Assembly: GCF_964355755.1 (NCBI RefSeq)
Contig: NC_092676.1
Location: 23,604,288 to 23,668,287, forward strand
Direction of reading: 5' to 3'
DNA length: 64,000 nucleotides
Origin: Antedon mediterranea
Taxonomy: Eukaryota > Echinodermata > Crinoidea > Comatulida > Antedonidae
Below the pieces are notes generated by a model. The model was not told the origin of the DNA. It saw only the letters and a program-made list of their open reading frames with translations, and made no database searches. Within the stretch, counting starts at the first letter, position 1. Each line of letters starts with the position of its first letter. Below, piece by piece: positions 11,285-26,396 of the stretch. The position numbers were made by a program, and so were the translations under genes.

Positions 11285-13021
11285 ACTATAACAACCATGG
11301 CTACGTATGAGATTCTAAGCCCGAAAGCGGGGAGCACGTCGACATGATATCCTTCAAAGTGTGTTTTAATATCCAAATCTACTATAGATACCAATACAAA
11401 AATGTGATATTCCACTTAGTCTAGCCATATCTTGTCCCTCTTGGTTTAAAACAAAATATTAATCTGATATTTAAAAAATATTTAACTCTTCAAATCCCAA
11501 AAGTGGAAACAAAAATGTTATTATTAGTTTTGCTATAGGCCGACTGTTGACTACTGAGGAGATAGCTGATACCGTATTATCTGATAAATTTGAATTTCAT
11601 TGAGTAAAAAAGACTGAACAAGTACAGTGTACATATTCATATATCTAATTTTACAAATTGCCTCCATGCTATCAAACACGATAATGAGATTACAAACACG
11701 GAACGATATTTTGCAGAAACGTTCAGTACCAATTCTAATCGAGGCAATTTAAATAATAAAGGCTTGTATTCTTTAAACATATAGTCTGTAAATCAACAGT
11801 AGATGGTATAGAATAACATTGTAATCCTTAAGCCTCCCTTGTGAACAAGAGCAATAAAATGAGTAAGAATCATGTACAATTGTTTGTTTTCTCTGTTGTA
11901 AGTAAACACTTAGTAGATTCTGATGACATTTCAAATAATAAGTATACGGATGAACCTGGATGGACCAAATTTAACCTGTAAAATTGTACGAGATTTTAAC
12001 GACCACGTTGGTCATGTTTTAATTACGGGCTAGCCTAGTCTAGGAGACAATTATACAAACCATTATTTTAGCAGTGATAATATAATGTATTACAGTATGC
12101 ATACAAGGGTGTACCGTGGATATAAGGAACAAATGGAAAATTGTACTTCTTTTTTGAAAAAATAAATAAAGATTGTTGCTTTTTATACGTATAGCAATTC
12201 TAATTCCATCAAGCATAGCCTAACATTTTGGAATCGGTTTCGGAGATGACGTCGAGTAAGATCAACAGCGGTTTTGCTCCTTGCAACATACTACTCCTAT
12301 TCAAACACTCATATTTCTCTAGATAGTTCTTTTCCTGTTTTCGATTGTCCATTTTATATTGTTCAGTTTACACACGAGTTAGCAATACAAAATATATTTC
12401 AAACATGACGGAAGTTGACAATGAAGCGTGTATCGTGTCAGTTGGTTAAGCCTACCTACTTGGCATTCGATCATATTAATGCTTATGAAAAATAATTACC
12501 CAAACCAGATTAAATAATTTGGAGTTAATAAATGTTATAATTTCTGCCTTTCCTCCGACCATGCTCAGACTAACCTGCTTGTTCTATTTTTACGTTTTTT
12601 TTTCAATTGTTTTAACTTTTGTTCGTTAACATTTGTAAATAGACACATTTTAATGAAACTATTGCAATTTAATTTAAGTTTACGATTAACTTTATATGTT
12701 TATATTCAATGCTAGGAGAGCGACTGTTCATTTGAGCAGCCGTTACCCATCATGTATTTTTGTTGAATTGAATGTTATTGTATGACATGATTAGCATTGA
12801 AATAAACGAAACAAAACTGGGCTAAACACAATTTGGCATTTAAAAACCTTGCCCATGGAATACACGAATACACTGTTTGTGTTACAGTAGCAGTTCCTTT
12901 GCGTCATATAGTGATTGCAAACATAATTGATTTGGATGTTCTTTTCATTTGTCTCTCTCATTAATTTGTAATTTATACAAAAATGTTTGTATTGTTCTTT
13001 TCCTTTATATTATTATTGTAG
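11285..13021. other. Intergenic, no gene assigned
   Basis: AT-rich. A short ATG-initiated frame (12405-12449, MTEVDNEACIVSVG then stop) precedes the possible exon at 13022 but cannot be joined to it in frame with a good splice site. Nothing else was recognised. Confidence 0.4.
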
Positions 13022-13104
13022 GCCTATTTTGTTGACCTGGGTTTAAAAATATCAACTGAAGATCAAGACAATGTTGTTATAAATCCGCTTGAGAGTAGCC
13101 TGCA
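13022..13104 (+). other. Possible orphan coding exon
   Basis: An 83-base open segment lies between an acceptor-like ATTATTATTGTAG and a good donor (CA|GTAAGT). It reads AYFVDLGLKISTEDQD followed by NVVINPLESSL. Its phase (27 codons plus 2 nt) does not fit the acceptor before the VLIG start at 15896. No family is recognised. It may be an exon of an unseen gene, a decayed exon, or chance. Confidence 0.25.
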
Positions 13105-15431
<2,327 letters not shown>

Positions 15432-15577
15432 CCAAAGGCAAATTACTGAAAAAAATTACAATGCTGTGGGTATCAGTGGCTGGATCTCAATAGAGATACA
15501 AAAAAAAAGCTAAATCAAAACGATAAAGTAAACAGCCAGAAAAGTTAGCAGAGCTTTCGGGCAACACTAGCATATAA

Positions 15578-15895
15578 ATCGTGTCTTTTATCCACCAGAA
15601 AAAGGAATTAATAGTTGGAAAATGGCGGTTAAACGATAAAAGTCTCCGGCAGAATCATTAACTGTTCTGTATTATTTGTTTTATATGCTGACCTACGGTA
15701 TATATATATAACAAAATCGTGTCTTTTATCTACCAGAAAAAGGAATTAATAGCTGGAAAATGGCGGTTAAACGATAAAAGTCTCTGGCAGAATCATTAAC
15801 TGTTCTGTATTATTTGTTTTATATGCTGACCTACGGTATATATATAACAAAATTGTGTCTTTTTTCCACCAGAAAAAGGAATTGATAGTTGGAAA
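15578..15895 (+). repeat. Tandem 137-bp repeat carrying a splice acceptor and start codon, two and a third units
   Basis: Unit 1 starts at about 15578, unit 2 at 15715 and unit 3 at 15850. Each has a pyrimidine tract and (C/T)ACCAG acceptor (AG at 15598, 15735, 15871), then TTGGAAAATGGCGGTT or its near match. In units 1 and 2 the ATG (15622, 15760) opens a five-codon frame, ATGGCGGTTAAACGATAA. In unit 3 the same ATG (15896) continues as the VLIG coding frame. Units 1 and 2 therefore look like duplicated pre-coding sequence of the gene. Confidence 0.9.
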
Positions 15896-18800
15896 ATGGC
15901 GGTTCCACACTTTGAACAATGTCTTAGTATTTTAAAATTATTGGAACTACATGTGTATTATCCAAAGAAAATTACAAGGGAAATGGCACTAACAGTTCCG
16001 GGGGAAGTTATTGCACGGAAAGATCTAAACAAGACATGTAACCAACCCTGGTTTATGCTACAAAATATTATTGCAGGCAACTATGAAGGAATGTCATTTG
16101 CAATAAATACGCAGACATCCGTATCAGAGAGTAGAGGACCTGAAACTTTACTGTCAAATTATTTGCAGGGAAGAAAGCCTACTGACAGTGGATGCCTGGT
16201 AAATCCTCTAGATGTATTAACGTCTTTATTTATATGCTGTGACGATTTTCTAAGGCAGATGTTAGTAGAAAAACTATCTAATTGTCAGTTAGGCATTCCA
16301 TTGCTACTTCCAGTAATAGACGCCACTCCACAAACGTCTGGCGTTGAGATGCTTTCTTGGGCAACGAGTACAATACGAAAACAATGGAAAACTGCCTCGG
16401 GGCAACCTGTTGAGCAATCAATGGCGGTGCATCCGTTACCAATCGTTTCTGCTCTCCGTATAGGAAGACCTAGGCTATCAAAGTCAAAAATACTCAATGA
16501 AACAATGAACTCCAAACATGACCATTTTTTTCACTCTAAATGTACAGGTGGAAGTGTACGAAAAATTGTTTCCAATGGTATAGTAGAACTTATGTGGTAT
16601 CTTCCAGTAGGCAGTGATAGAGACAGCTTTCCAGGTGCATTTGGGGTCATGAACCTGCGTGGCAATGCAGTGAATCATTCACTACAACGAACCTTTTTGA
16701 CAAAGGCATCATCAACAGCTATTATCTTCTGTCAACGTGACATGTCTAACAAGGAAGAGATTTATTCGATAACATCTCGGAATGATCAACATAGTCACCT
16801 TATCCTGGTATTTGATGAAAATCCAAATGAAGAATGGTTTAAAACTTTAGAACATGTCCTACCGGCGTATAAAAATGAGGGGAAACAAGTTCACGTGTTA
16901 ACAGATAATTACACAAATAATGTGGCTGATAAAGTTAGAGAGGCTATTAACATGTGCATGTCAAATGATTTCGCTGATCAAACAACTTCTAAAAGTCTAG
17001 AAGACTGCGAAATAATCGCCAGTCATGCCGATATTCGAATCGATGAAAAAGATTATGGGGATAATTATGAATGTAAGCTGAAGGCAGTGGATTTGTTGGT
17101 ATGTCTTCAAGCGGAACATGACAAAGATAAACATTTACCATTACAGGCTATATCGCGTAAAATTGCTTTGAAAACATATGAACAAATTGACATGAAATTT
17201 AAGGATATGTCAACAGAATCTTATATTTATAAGATGGATTCAGAAATAATGGATTTGCGTAAAAAACAATCTGATTTATGGAAAGATAAATCCGAAATGA
17301 TTATGGTCAAGAAGTTTTTAGAATCAGTTGCGTTTACGTCTCTCGGGAGGTCATACTTTTATAACTGGATGGGTACTATGTTGGACAGGCACAGCATTCA
17401 TAATTTACAGCTCATACGTGAAAATAAACCTACAAGTATGAATAATTCTGAAATTGTTGAAGAATTCCAACGGAAACTATCCAATGCAAGTCTGGGCTTA
17501 GAACATTTAAATAGAGAAATCGCCCAAATCTACGAGATGGCATCAGAATTGTCAAGGATGGAAAGTGACATTCAAACATTTCCAGAAATAGCTGCTCACA
17601 TGTTAATTGATGGACAACCACTTGAGATTATGGATGGAGATGCGACGTATGTTCCTACAACGTGGTTAAAGGCAGTTTTCAATTGCCTAAAGGCAAGGAT
17701 TGGAAATAAGAAACTATTTGTTTTATCAGTAGTTGGTGTGCAAGGAAGTGGAAAATCAACCATGCTGAATACGATGTTCGGCTTAAAGTTTGCAGTTGGT
17801 GCTGGCAGATGTACCAGAGGCGCATTTGCACAGTTGGTTCCACTTGATGAGGATCTTAAAAAAAAGTACAAGAGTGATTACATCATGGTGATTGACACAG
17901 AAGGGTTATGCGCTCCTGAATTTGCTGGAATTGATGACAACAATAAACGTGATAACAAATTGGCCACGTTCATAATCGCGTTAGCAGATTGTACAATTAT
18001 AAATGTTATGGCTGATAACCAAGCTGGCATTCAGGACATCCTACAGATTGCTGTGTACGCGTTGATGAAAATGGAATCAACTAATATAAAGCCTAGCTGC
18101 ATATTTGTTCATCAGTGTAAAGGTGATTTATTGACTTCGGAGAAGAATATAACATCAGATTTCCATCTGAAAAAAGTACTGGACAAATCTACAAGAATTG
18201 CCGCAGATATACAAAAAACATCTTTCAAATCGTTTGAAGAAGTGATCAGTTTTCAGCCGGAAAAGCATGTAGTTTATATTCCAAATCTCTGGCAAGAACA
18301 TCCGCCAATGGCAACTACGAATCCGGAATATATTCGAAATGTTCTTGAACTCCGAAATCTTGCGTTTTCTGTTATGGGAGGACATTCGAATAGTATTGAT
18401 GAATTTAGTTTCAAATTTACCGGTGTGTCGAAAGCTGTTCTTTACGAAGAATTTGCCTTTTCTTTCATTCATGCTGTAGAGATACACTCTTACAATGGCT
18501 TAGAAAATGAGTATATTGATGCATCAAGAGATTTTAGACGAACATGTATGAGCAACCAGCATGCCTTTGTCAATGCTTGTAAAAATATGTCGGCTGCAAA
18601 GATTAAAGAAGAAGGTACACAAATACTCGAAGTCTACACACGAAAGCTAGATAAATGCTCCGAAATACTTAGAAATCGGATGAAAGAATACATATGCAAG
18701 AACCCCAAAGCGGCACAATGGGAAGCACGTATAAACAGCAGACTGTATGAACTGATTTTGGAAATGCGTAAAACACTTCGAAAAGAATTTGAAATTGTCA

Positions 18801-20542
18801 AACAGGCTGTCATTTGGAAAACAAAAATTGAAAAAGGCTACTTACAAGAAATTTATCAAAAGTCGGGTGAACTCGCCAAAAAATTAAGAGCAGATGGTAC
18901 AAGTGAATCGGAACTAGAAACGGAATTCAACAGATGTTGGGAAGAGTGGATTAACAATACCCCTAAATTGACCGAACTTATAGATATCGAGACCACACTT
19001 GAAGGAATACTCCGTAAAACAGGTTTGGATGACAAATTTCTAACACAGAACATACTATCGATGTTGACGAAGAAACAAAACGTTGATGTGTCACTGGATG
19101 ATGTAATCGAGAATTGTTCTGCTTCTAAGTGCGACCTCCGCAATATAATTTCGAATATTCAAGAAATGGCAATTGCTTCCATAGATGATTATAGAGACAA
19201 AGGAAGTAGTTGCGATGAATCTATCATACAAGATGTCGTCAATGTAGTTTATAACGTTTTACAAAATCCATGACCTTCTGATAAGTATGTATTTACACGT
19301 AAAGCAGTGGTTAAACATACATGTCATATTCTATGGAAATCAATTCCAAAATTCAAAGCTCTTCAGGAAGCCTCCATGGATCAGAATGACCCCAAAACAC
19401 TTATGCTTTCTCATAAGGAGATCTTAAGGCAAGAATTCTATAGCGAATTCACCAAAGTAGAAAAATCATTGAAAATAGCTTCAAATATTGTCATGCATTT
19501 GAAAGATGCCAGTACCGAAGCAATTAATCTACAGTTCTTTTTAAGAGCTGTTGAATATTTCAGAACCTCACCTGATCACAAGCATATAATTGACAGTAAG
19601 ACAAGCTTTCATGTCAAAATGCTCATTGATGTCGCCGAAATAAATTCATTTGAGTTAGCTACAAGATACTTGCGAAATCCGTCAACATTTATGTCTTCTT
19701 GGGTGCAAGAGTACATTTTTAATGCACTGCAAGTAAATATAAATGACCAGGGGACCGTGCTACAAAATATTTACTACATCTGCGTGCGTAGTAAATTCAA
19801 CGAAATGTTAGTAGCAACCAGAAACGCTTTTACTAAAATCGAAGCAAAGTACTGCAAAGTAAATGAGTTGTGGCAAAAAATAAATTCACATTTAGAGCTA
19901 ACAATGATAGCACCAGTCATGACTATCCCGACAATTGGAAATGAACAAATTCAGGTGGAGAAAGTATGTGAGGAGATCTCTAGTGAACTAAATGAAGCAA
20001 GATATTACTTAACAATGAGAAGTAACGCCGATTTGAAGAAAGATTTAAGACGTGAAATTGAAAAAGTTGTTGAATATTTTGAGAAAGATCTTGTTGGTTG
20101 TAAAGAGTTGTGCCCGTTTTGCGGAGGCCCATGCGATAACACTGCTGGATGTACATCACACCTTACTAGGTGTCATCGACCTCAAGGTATTTCAGGCCAA
20201 AACTGGCACTGGTGGAACTGGAAAAGAAAACGTGGCAACGAACTTGTCGTAGACTTGTGCACAACATCAGTTGCTGACAAAAAACAACAATTTAAAAAAA
20301 GCGATGTCGATAACAAATGGCATAAATATCACGAATATCGTACTGTTTACGAATCATGGATGATTCCACCAATAGTTGATACAAACACACAGCTGTACTG
20401 GAAATGGTTCATGGCAAAATACAACAAAGAGTTCGCAGATTTTCATGGATGCTTGGAAGCTGAAATTCCAGATAGTTGGAAACAAATTACATGGGAAGAA
20501 GCAAAGCAGGATCTGATTAACTTATACAAACCAAGAACATAA
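15896..20542 (+). CDS. VLIG/URGCP-type very large GTPase, copy 2, with one in-frame TGA
   Basis: A single uninterrupted exon of 1549 codons if the TGA at 19271-19273 (codon 1126) is passed. The frame continues unchanged to TAA at 20540-20542. N-terminal residues 1-40 (LLELHVYYPKKIT) and the NPLDVLTSLFICCDDFLRQ block (about 100-125) are typical of VLIG/URGCP proteins. The GTPase has P-loop GVQGSGKST (614-622), RCTRGAFAQL, DTEGL (667-671) and NKRDNKLATF; HQCKGD (739-744) may serve the guanine-specificity role. A C-terminal Cys/His motif CPFCGGPCDNTAGC...CHRPQG starts at residue 1406. Human VLIG1 is longer (about 2400 aa), URGCP shorter (about 930). The family is cytosolic and interferon-induced in vertebrates; molecular function is poorly known. 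The TGA replaces AAA of copy 3 and may be a nonsense mutation, an assembly error or a readthrough site. The ATG follows an acceptor (AG 15871-15872), implying a 5' non-coding exon. Confidence 0.9.
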
Positions 20543-21780
20543 AGGTAAGAGTTTATTAATCATGAAAATGTATTAGCATGCTCTCATTTCATTCGTAGTG
20601 CTGTTTATAATTTTAAAAATAGGATTCATTATTATGTCTAAAAACATATTTTATGATTGTACTATTTTGTTTACAAAATGAAATATTCTTGTATAGCTCT
20701 TTGACGACTTGACGCTTATTAGGCGTATTGTAAACCGTGGAATCTATTCTAAAACAGAGTACAGGAGAGTGAGCAGTTTGTAGTATGATTATAAAAAATA
20801 ATTTCCAGGTTATAATTATACAGTATTAAGAATATTTTCATAATTTAGGCTTCAATTTTTCAAAATAAAAAAAGAAACCTTGATTTTTTTTTTTTTATTA
20901 ATTTTTTACTAACAAGATTTTTTTTTCATTAACAGCTTTGGTTTGATGACTGGACGCAATTTTTCTTAATCACAAGAACTAAACACATTTGTTTATTAGT
21001 CGACCCAATATGACATGAATTATTCAAAATTCGGGCATTTCGCATAAGGGTGTGGTGGGTTTGTTATTATAAAACTTAGTATATATATAGTAGTATAGTA
21101 AACGAAGTATGTAAATAAGACAGATACATTATAGGTGTATTTGACGAAGAGATTTTAACATTCAGATTTTGTGTCTAAGGTTGATTGGAAAATCATCCAC
21201 TAAATTACACTAAAGACATTACGAATAATAATATGAATTGTTATCAAGGCCATATACATGGCTGGCCAAGTCGCGTGCACCAAAAATCGACAATTTTTGC
21301 ACCAATGAGTTTGCAACTTTTCTCTCTTCGAATGAATTTGTCGCGGTAGATTAAAAAGAGCATATTGATTATAACATTATATAGCTGTGTTATTATGTAT
21401 GGCCATTGTATATTAGAAATGAAACAGCCATTACTTTAGCAGATAGTGTAGTATTATACCTATATAGTAGATTGTAGTTTGTGTTTAGAGAGACATTTTA
21501 TTAGCACTTCGTTGTTTGGTAAACCGTATAGATAGAAAGCCTTATTTCATATTAAGGTCGTTTGGTAATAACAACTTAAGCCTAACAGGCAATTTTACCA
21601 GGAGGAATAATTAGAACACACTTTTAACACGTTTTAACTGACCAATATCAATAAAACTCAATTAGTAGAATCAAAGACTAAGTTTTACAGTTGTTTGTGT
21701 TAACTTTGTTGTTGTTAATAATCTCTCAATATATTCGATCAATGCGATCTAACAAATAGGATGAGGAGCTCACTCTGACA
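20543..21780 (+). repeat. 3' flank of VLIG copy 2, duplicated at 33720-35060
   Basis: From AAAGGTAAGA after the stop codon this stretch aligns with the flank of copy 3 through shared landmarks: TTTATGATTGTA, GTACAGGAGA, the AAGGCCATATACATGGCTG repeat with GTCGCGTGCACC, GAAACAGCCATTACTTTAGC and GAGCTCACTCTG. It contains no other gene. It shows that the duplicated segment included more than 1 kb of 3' DNA. Confidence 0.85.
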
Positions 21781-23254
21781 TTCAAGATAAGAATGTGTAA
21801 CAGTACCTATCCGATACACTTGACTTGTGTCGTATAACAAAGTACAATACATAGTTACTGAAGTTAGTATTACAATCTCGTCAATGAAAACACAAATATG
21901 TATATGCTTATTCACTTATTTATGAAAACGACGCATACTATAAAGTTTCGTTTGTCTGTAAAATGATGTAATCAAGCTGTTTACAGGCGTAATTAAAAAC
22001 CAAATTGTAGTTGGAGAATTATTATTTATTATTATTATTATTATTATATATATATATTATATGATGCCTATTATAATATACTCTACGATAATCATTTGAT
22101 TTAATAACTTTTTATTTGATGTTGTATGAGTAGGCCTAATAAAGTTTATTTTGTATTCTTGTAGGTCTAATTCGCTGTTTGGATGGTAACCGAAAACGTG
22201 AGCTATAGCCGCAAAAAATGACATAGCCTAACTACACTCCCATTTATCGGTCGTATAATTATCCGAAAGCCACTCATAGTGTTGATTAAGTTTACTGTTC
22301 TGCATACAACACCCAACACTATTTCTAATCTAAGCATTTTGTCGAAATAATGCGCCCTCTATTTACCGAGGAATTTGAAGCTTCAAATACAGATTGGAAT
22401 GTTCCATTCAACGCAAATCAATACATTTGTAATGTATATTAAATCTATCAAAATAATAGTTTTTTAAGAAAATCGGCCTGTCTTCAACATTATATTGCTG
22501 TACTCTTGTTCAACCGGTTTTCAGCTATTAAAAACAATTATCGTAGGAGGAGATAGGAAAATGCGAAGCATTCTCGTATTATTGTGTGCGGGTATTTTTC
22601 AAGATGAACATCCATTTGGCCTAGACAGTGTATACCACGATCAGAAAACACCCCTATTTAGGGCAAATCGTTGAACCTAAATTCATTTTAATTGTCAATA
22701 ACTAATTATCTAACTCAATTTAATTAGTAAACAGGGTTACATCAGATTGTTAAAATCAGTACCGAAAGTACGAACCAACTTTATATACCATCGAGTAAAA
22801 ATTCTAGAAATAACCCGCGATTTACCGAATTTTGCCCTTACGTGAATTTATATATAGATAACCAAACTATGATTATTAAAAAATTAACATTTTGCATAAG
22901 ATAAAAGTCATATGATTCATGGTTTTGTAGTGTATTGAAATTGTGCAAATGGTACCATTCATAATGCACAATTCTTTTTGTGGATCCATAAATTGCGGTC
23001 CATCTATCCCATAAATTAAGAGCGCATGCGCAACCTAAATAGGTGCCCTGACGACTGAGATGTAGACTCGTCCATGTGACTGCTGCATGCATGACATCAC
23101 ACTGTGGGAACCGGTAATATGGAAACAGAATAACGTTCCTGTTTTGTTATCCAAATTTAAGTTTGATATGCTTATATCATCACAAAAAGTAGTATATCGA
23201 TATGAACTAATGCAATATTTAGCATCGTGCAATCTCACATTATTCTTAATAACT
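21781..23254. other. Intergenic, no gene seen
   Basis: AT-rich with a (TTA)n/(TA)n patch at about 22023-22060. No coding exon or defined mobile element was recognised. Confidence 0.5.
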
Positions 23255-23365
23255 CTACAGCTCACTATGTCGGTCGGCTGGTCGGTCGGTCGGTCGGTCG
23301 GTCGGTCGGTCGGTCGGTAAACACTAACTTGAGCACGTGACTGCAGCCATCTATATTGTTACTTA
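23255..23365 (-). repeat. (CGGT)n interspersed repeat, minus-strand copy
   Basis: Reverse orientation of the family at 3660 and 36541: CTCACTATGTCGGTCGGC, seven or more CGGT units (to about 23318), then AAACACTAACTTGAGCACGTGACTGCAGCCATCTATA, read here in pieces. It is non-coding. Confidence 0.8.
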
Positions 23366-24272
23366 AAGGTTTACTGTATTCTCCTCAATCGGAACGCAAA
23401 TATGAAGTTGTATTGTTAATAGGCCAACGACGGTTTAACGTTTGCGGTTGCTTACGTAAAATTGCATTTCATTGAGTATATTATATTATGCTTGTACTTC
23501 TCATGTCCTCACATCGCTCCATCTTTGCCAACCATAAAAAGATAATTATTTTAGGGCTACAGAAAAAATAATGATACTTTCAACTTACCGTAGGCCTACC
23601 TATAAAAGCAAGTTAAATAAAGTTTCTGCTTGCACATCTGTAGAAGTGACCATGAATGCGTACATACCAGCAGCAGACCAGATGAATGAACACAATACCA
23701 TGGTAACCCCCTCACCACCATAAAATGAAGTCAATGTACAATTTGTCGACTTTTTTTCTAGTAAACATATTTGTATGACATTGTATACGTACATGAGTAC
23801 TTTAAATCATGTATAGACTGATGAATTTAAAGTGTTTGGAAAAGTAGAAACAAAACACTTATAGTACTACTGTATACTATTTATAATAAAGGTACAAATT
23901 AAATTCAAGCTTTAATATTTGTGTTTATTAAACCGACGAGCGAGTGAGATCATTCTTCTTTGATTAAACCCATTTTTAAAGCGTTCATTCATACCTTGTC
24001 ATCTTGTGTTTTTTCTAATTCACTGTTAAGGCAACAAAATATTAGTAAGCAATATTAGTGTTGCTAGATTTTCTTAGGCTTTAGGCCTATGTGTCAGAAT
24101 TATTTATTATCTTGTCAGCAGGGGTTTATTCGAGGGCATTAATAGTTCGTCACCCAATGTCAGCTGGTTACATCGTTAACATGTATTATGCCAAACAATG
24201 TAAACAGAAACACAAGTGCTTTGGTAAAATTATATTGTATGATAAAATTCATAAAGATAATGCAATTGACTG
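23366..24272. other. Intergenic, no gene seen
   Basis: AT-rich; only scattered AGGCCTA motifs. Short open frames lack coding character. Confidence 0.45.
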
Positions 24273-24949
24273 ATAACGCCGTTTACGCAACATTTCGATG
24301 ATATGAATTTTATGACGCGATATGCATCAATATGAATTGAATGGCGCGATATGTGAATGAAATGTTTTGTAATAAATTCTTTGAATTGAATGTTTTGAAT
24401 GAAATGTTTTGAATGAAATGTTTTGAATGAAATGTTTTGAATGAAATGTTTTGAATGAAATTTTTGAATGAAATGTTTTGAATGAAATGTTTTGAATGAA
24501 ATGTTTTGAATGAAATGTTTTGAATTGAATGTTTTGAATAAAATGTTTTGAATGAAATGTTTAAAGAGAATCCTAACAGACTTGAAACAGTGGAATGCAT
24601 ATTTCCAAACCCAGGTCTGTTAGGAGTCTCTGTAAAGGATCCATATTGATGACAGCGTGGAAAGGAGATGAGTACCCAGGCTTAAGAGGTTAAGAAAAAA
24701 TCGCGATCAGGAATGACATACGCCGCCAATAGTTTGACTTTTCAATTCAATTCAAACATTTCATTCAAAACATTTCGTTCAAAACGTTTCATTCAAAACA
24801 TTTTATTCAAAACATTTCATTCAAAACATTTCATTCAAAACATTCAATTCAAAGCATTCAATGCAAAACATTTTATTCATATATCGCATTTCATTCACAT
24901 ATCGCGTCATAAAATTCATATCATCGAAATGTTGCGTAAACGGCGTTCC
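24273..24949. mobile_element. 677-bp foldback element with mirrored 14-bp minisatellite arms
   Basis: Left end AACGCCGTTTACGCAACATT, then TTCGATGATATGAATTTTAT and GACGCGATATG. The right end is the reverse complement, closing GCGTAAACGGCGTT. Just inside the left arm (about 24354-24560) is a tandem array of GAATGAAATGTTTT. Inside the right arm (about 24739-24890) is its reverse complement, AAAACATTTCATTC. A small inner hairpin (CCTAACAGACTTG / CAGGTCTGTTAGG) sits in the loop. No target duplication is clear and no frame encodes a transposase. Confidence 0.85.
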
Positions 24950-26396
24950 ATATACGTCCCCGTTTACTATCCTATATACATACCTGGACTTACCCTGCGC
25001 CTAGCTCGAATCCAGGTATGTGATGCTTATTTTAGCAAACCTTGTGTGTCAAGGGTAATCAAAAACAACTTAAGCCAACAATTAGGTGGTTCCTTGCATG
25101 TAATCGCAAAACAAACACTTTAAGAAAAAGCACAAGCAAACAAATAACATTAAAATGCAAGATAATCTACAAACAATAAAATTGTGTCCAATAAATCACA
25201 AGTAGGCTTGTTGAGATAGGCTAAAGTAATTTATTATGGGCATAATTTAGTAAAAACAAAATTAGGCCTAATTTATGTTATAAAGTTTCCTTTCAGATAT
25301 AGCCTCTTGATTACACAATGAACTTTCACCTGAACGCAGACGGACTTTATTTGTGCCTTTGTAATTGAATTTAAAAAAAAATGTTATACTGTATATAACA
25401 AATACATATCAAATTTTGTAGCCATTTTAGTAGGCCTGCTACTACTAGGCCTACGTCTGTGTAACTAAGAACAAGCTGCGACATCGGTTAGGCTGTAATT
25501 CAGAACGATACAAAACTTTACAAGACAATAATTGCATTGATTGTATAGAACGATATTGATGCGTTTGTGTCTATAGCTGTCCAAAGAAGCAATGACAATC
25601 GTCGGGCTGGTTTTTCCGCTTTTAGATAAATACCTTCTTGTATGATACTAGTTACATTTTGTACATTGGTTTTTTTTATATTTGATAAATGAAGGATGAT
25701 TTGGGGCATGCTCATTAATATGGAGCTCATTTGAATAGAGTTTTCGTGACTACTAAAATGTGGAAATGTTACGAAATTGCTGCGTAATTGGTTCGCACAG
25801 GCAAATTCAGTACTTTCTAACAAAAATTAATCTCGCTGACCACATCTTTTTTTTTCTATTTAATTATCTAATCCGCCTACTCTTAATGACCGTTCATGTT
25901 CAATATCATGTGATATTTCATTTATTAAAACCTTGATAAAAAATCATGACGAATGAGTTATAAAGTTACAACGAAACCGATTGGTTGATAACTACGATAA
26001 AGTGCGATGACGTAAAATAAGACGCCGTGAAAAGGTGGGACTGATACCACAATCATCATTCTGGGAGACCCATCCAGCGTTTACTAAAATTCTGCTGTGA
26101 AAAAAGAGTTAAGTCGTGGTAAGTAACTTTGTAACTTAAATATATAGATTTTGAATAAATACTGTAATGCAAAGTTAGAAGTCATATTTTTGCGACGTAA
26201 TTTCTTGCATAATACAGTTTTATTCAGCGAAATTAGTACTGTATCATAATTATCATCAATGTTATTACGCTGCATCATACGCAAATTCTGTGAGACAGTA
26301 ATTTTATATAGGCCTAACACATGGCCTAAATAATAGCATTTGGTGAATGATGAAAGGTGATATTTCAACGAGGCTTGAAATATAAACTTTCATCAT
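24950..26396. other. Intergenic, no gene seen
   Basis: AT-rich with no coding exon recognised. A short inverted pair (TGAATGATGAAAG and CTTTCATCATTCA, about 26345-26400) abuts the LINE fragment that follows. Confidence 0.45.

Noticed and set aside
19200-19330. Short intron removing the in-frame TGA of VLIG copy 2
   Set aside because: The only GT-AG pair around it would give an intron of about 64 bases with a poor acceptor, and the joined frame would not match the sister copies.
24713-25123. 136-codon plus-strand frame as a protein gene
   Set aside because: Its first half is a translation of the AAAACATTTCATTC minisatellite arm of the foldback element.
25518-25823. Minus-strand 101-codon frame as a gene
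   Set aside because: No recognised domain, low-complexity composition and no splice or promoter context. It is likely a chance frame in AT-rich DNA.
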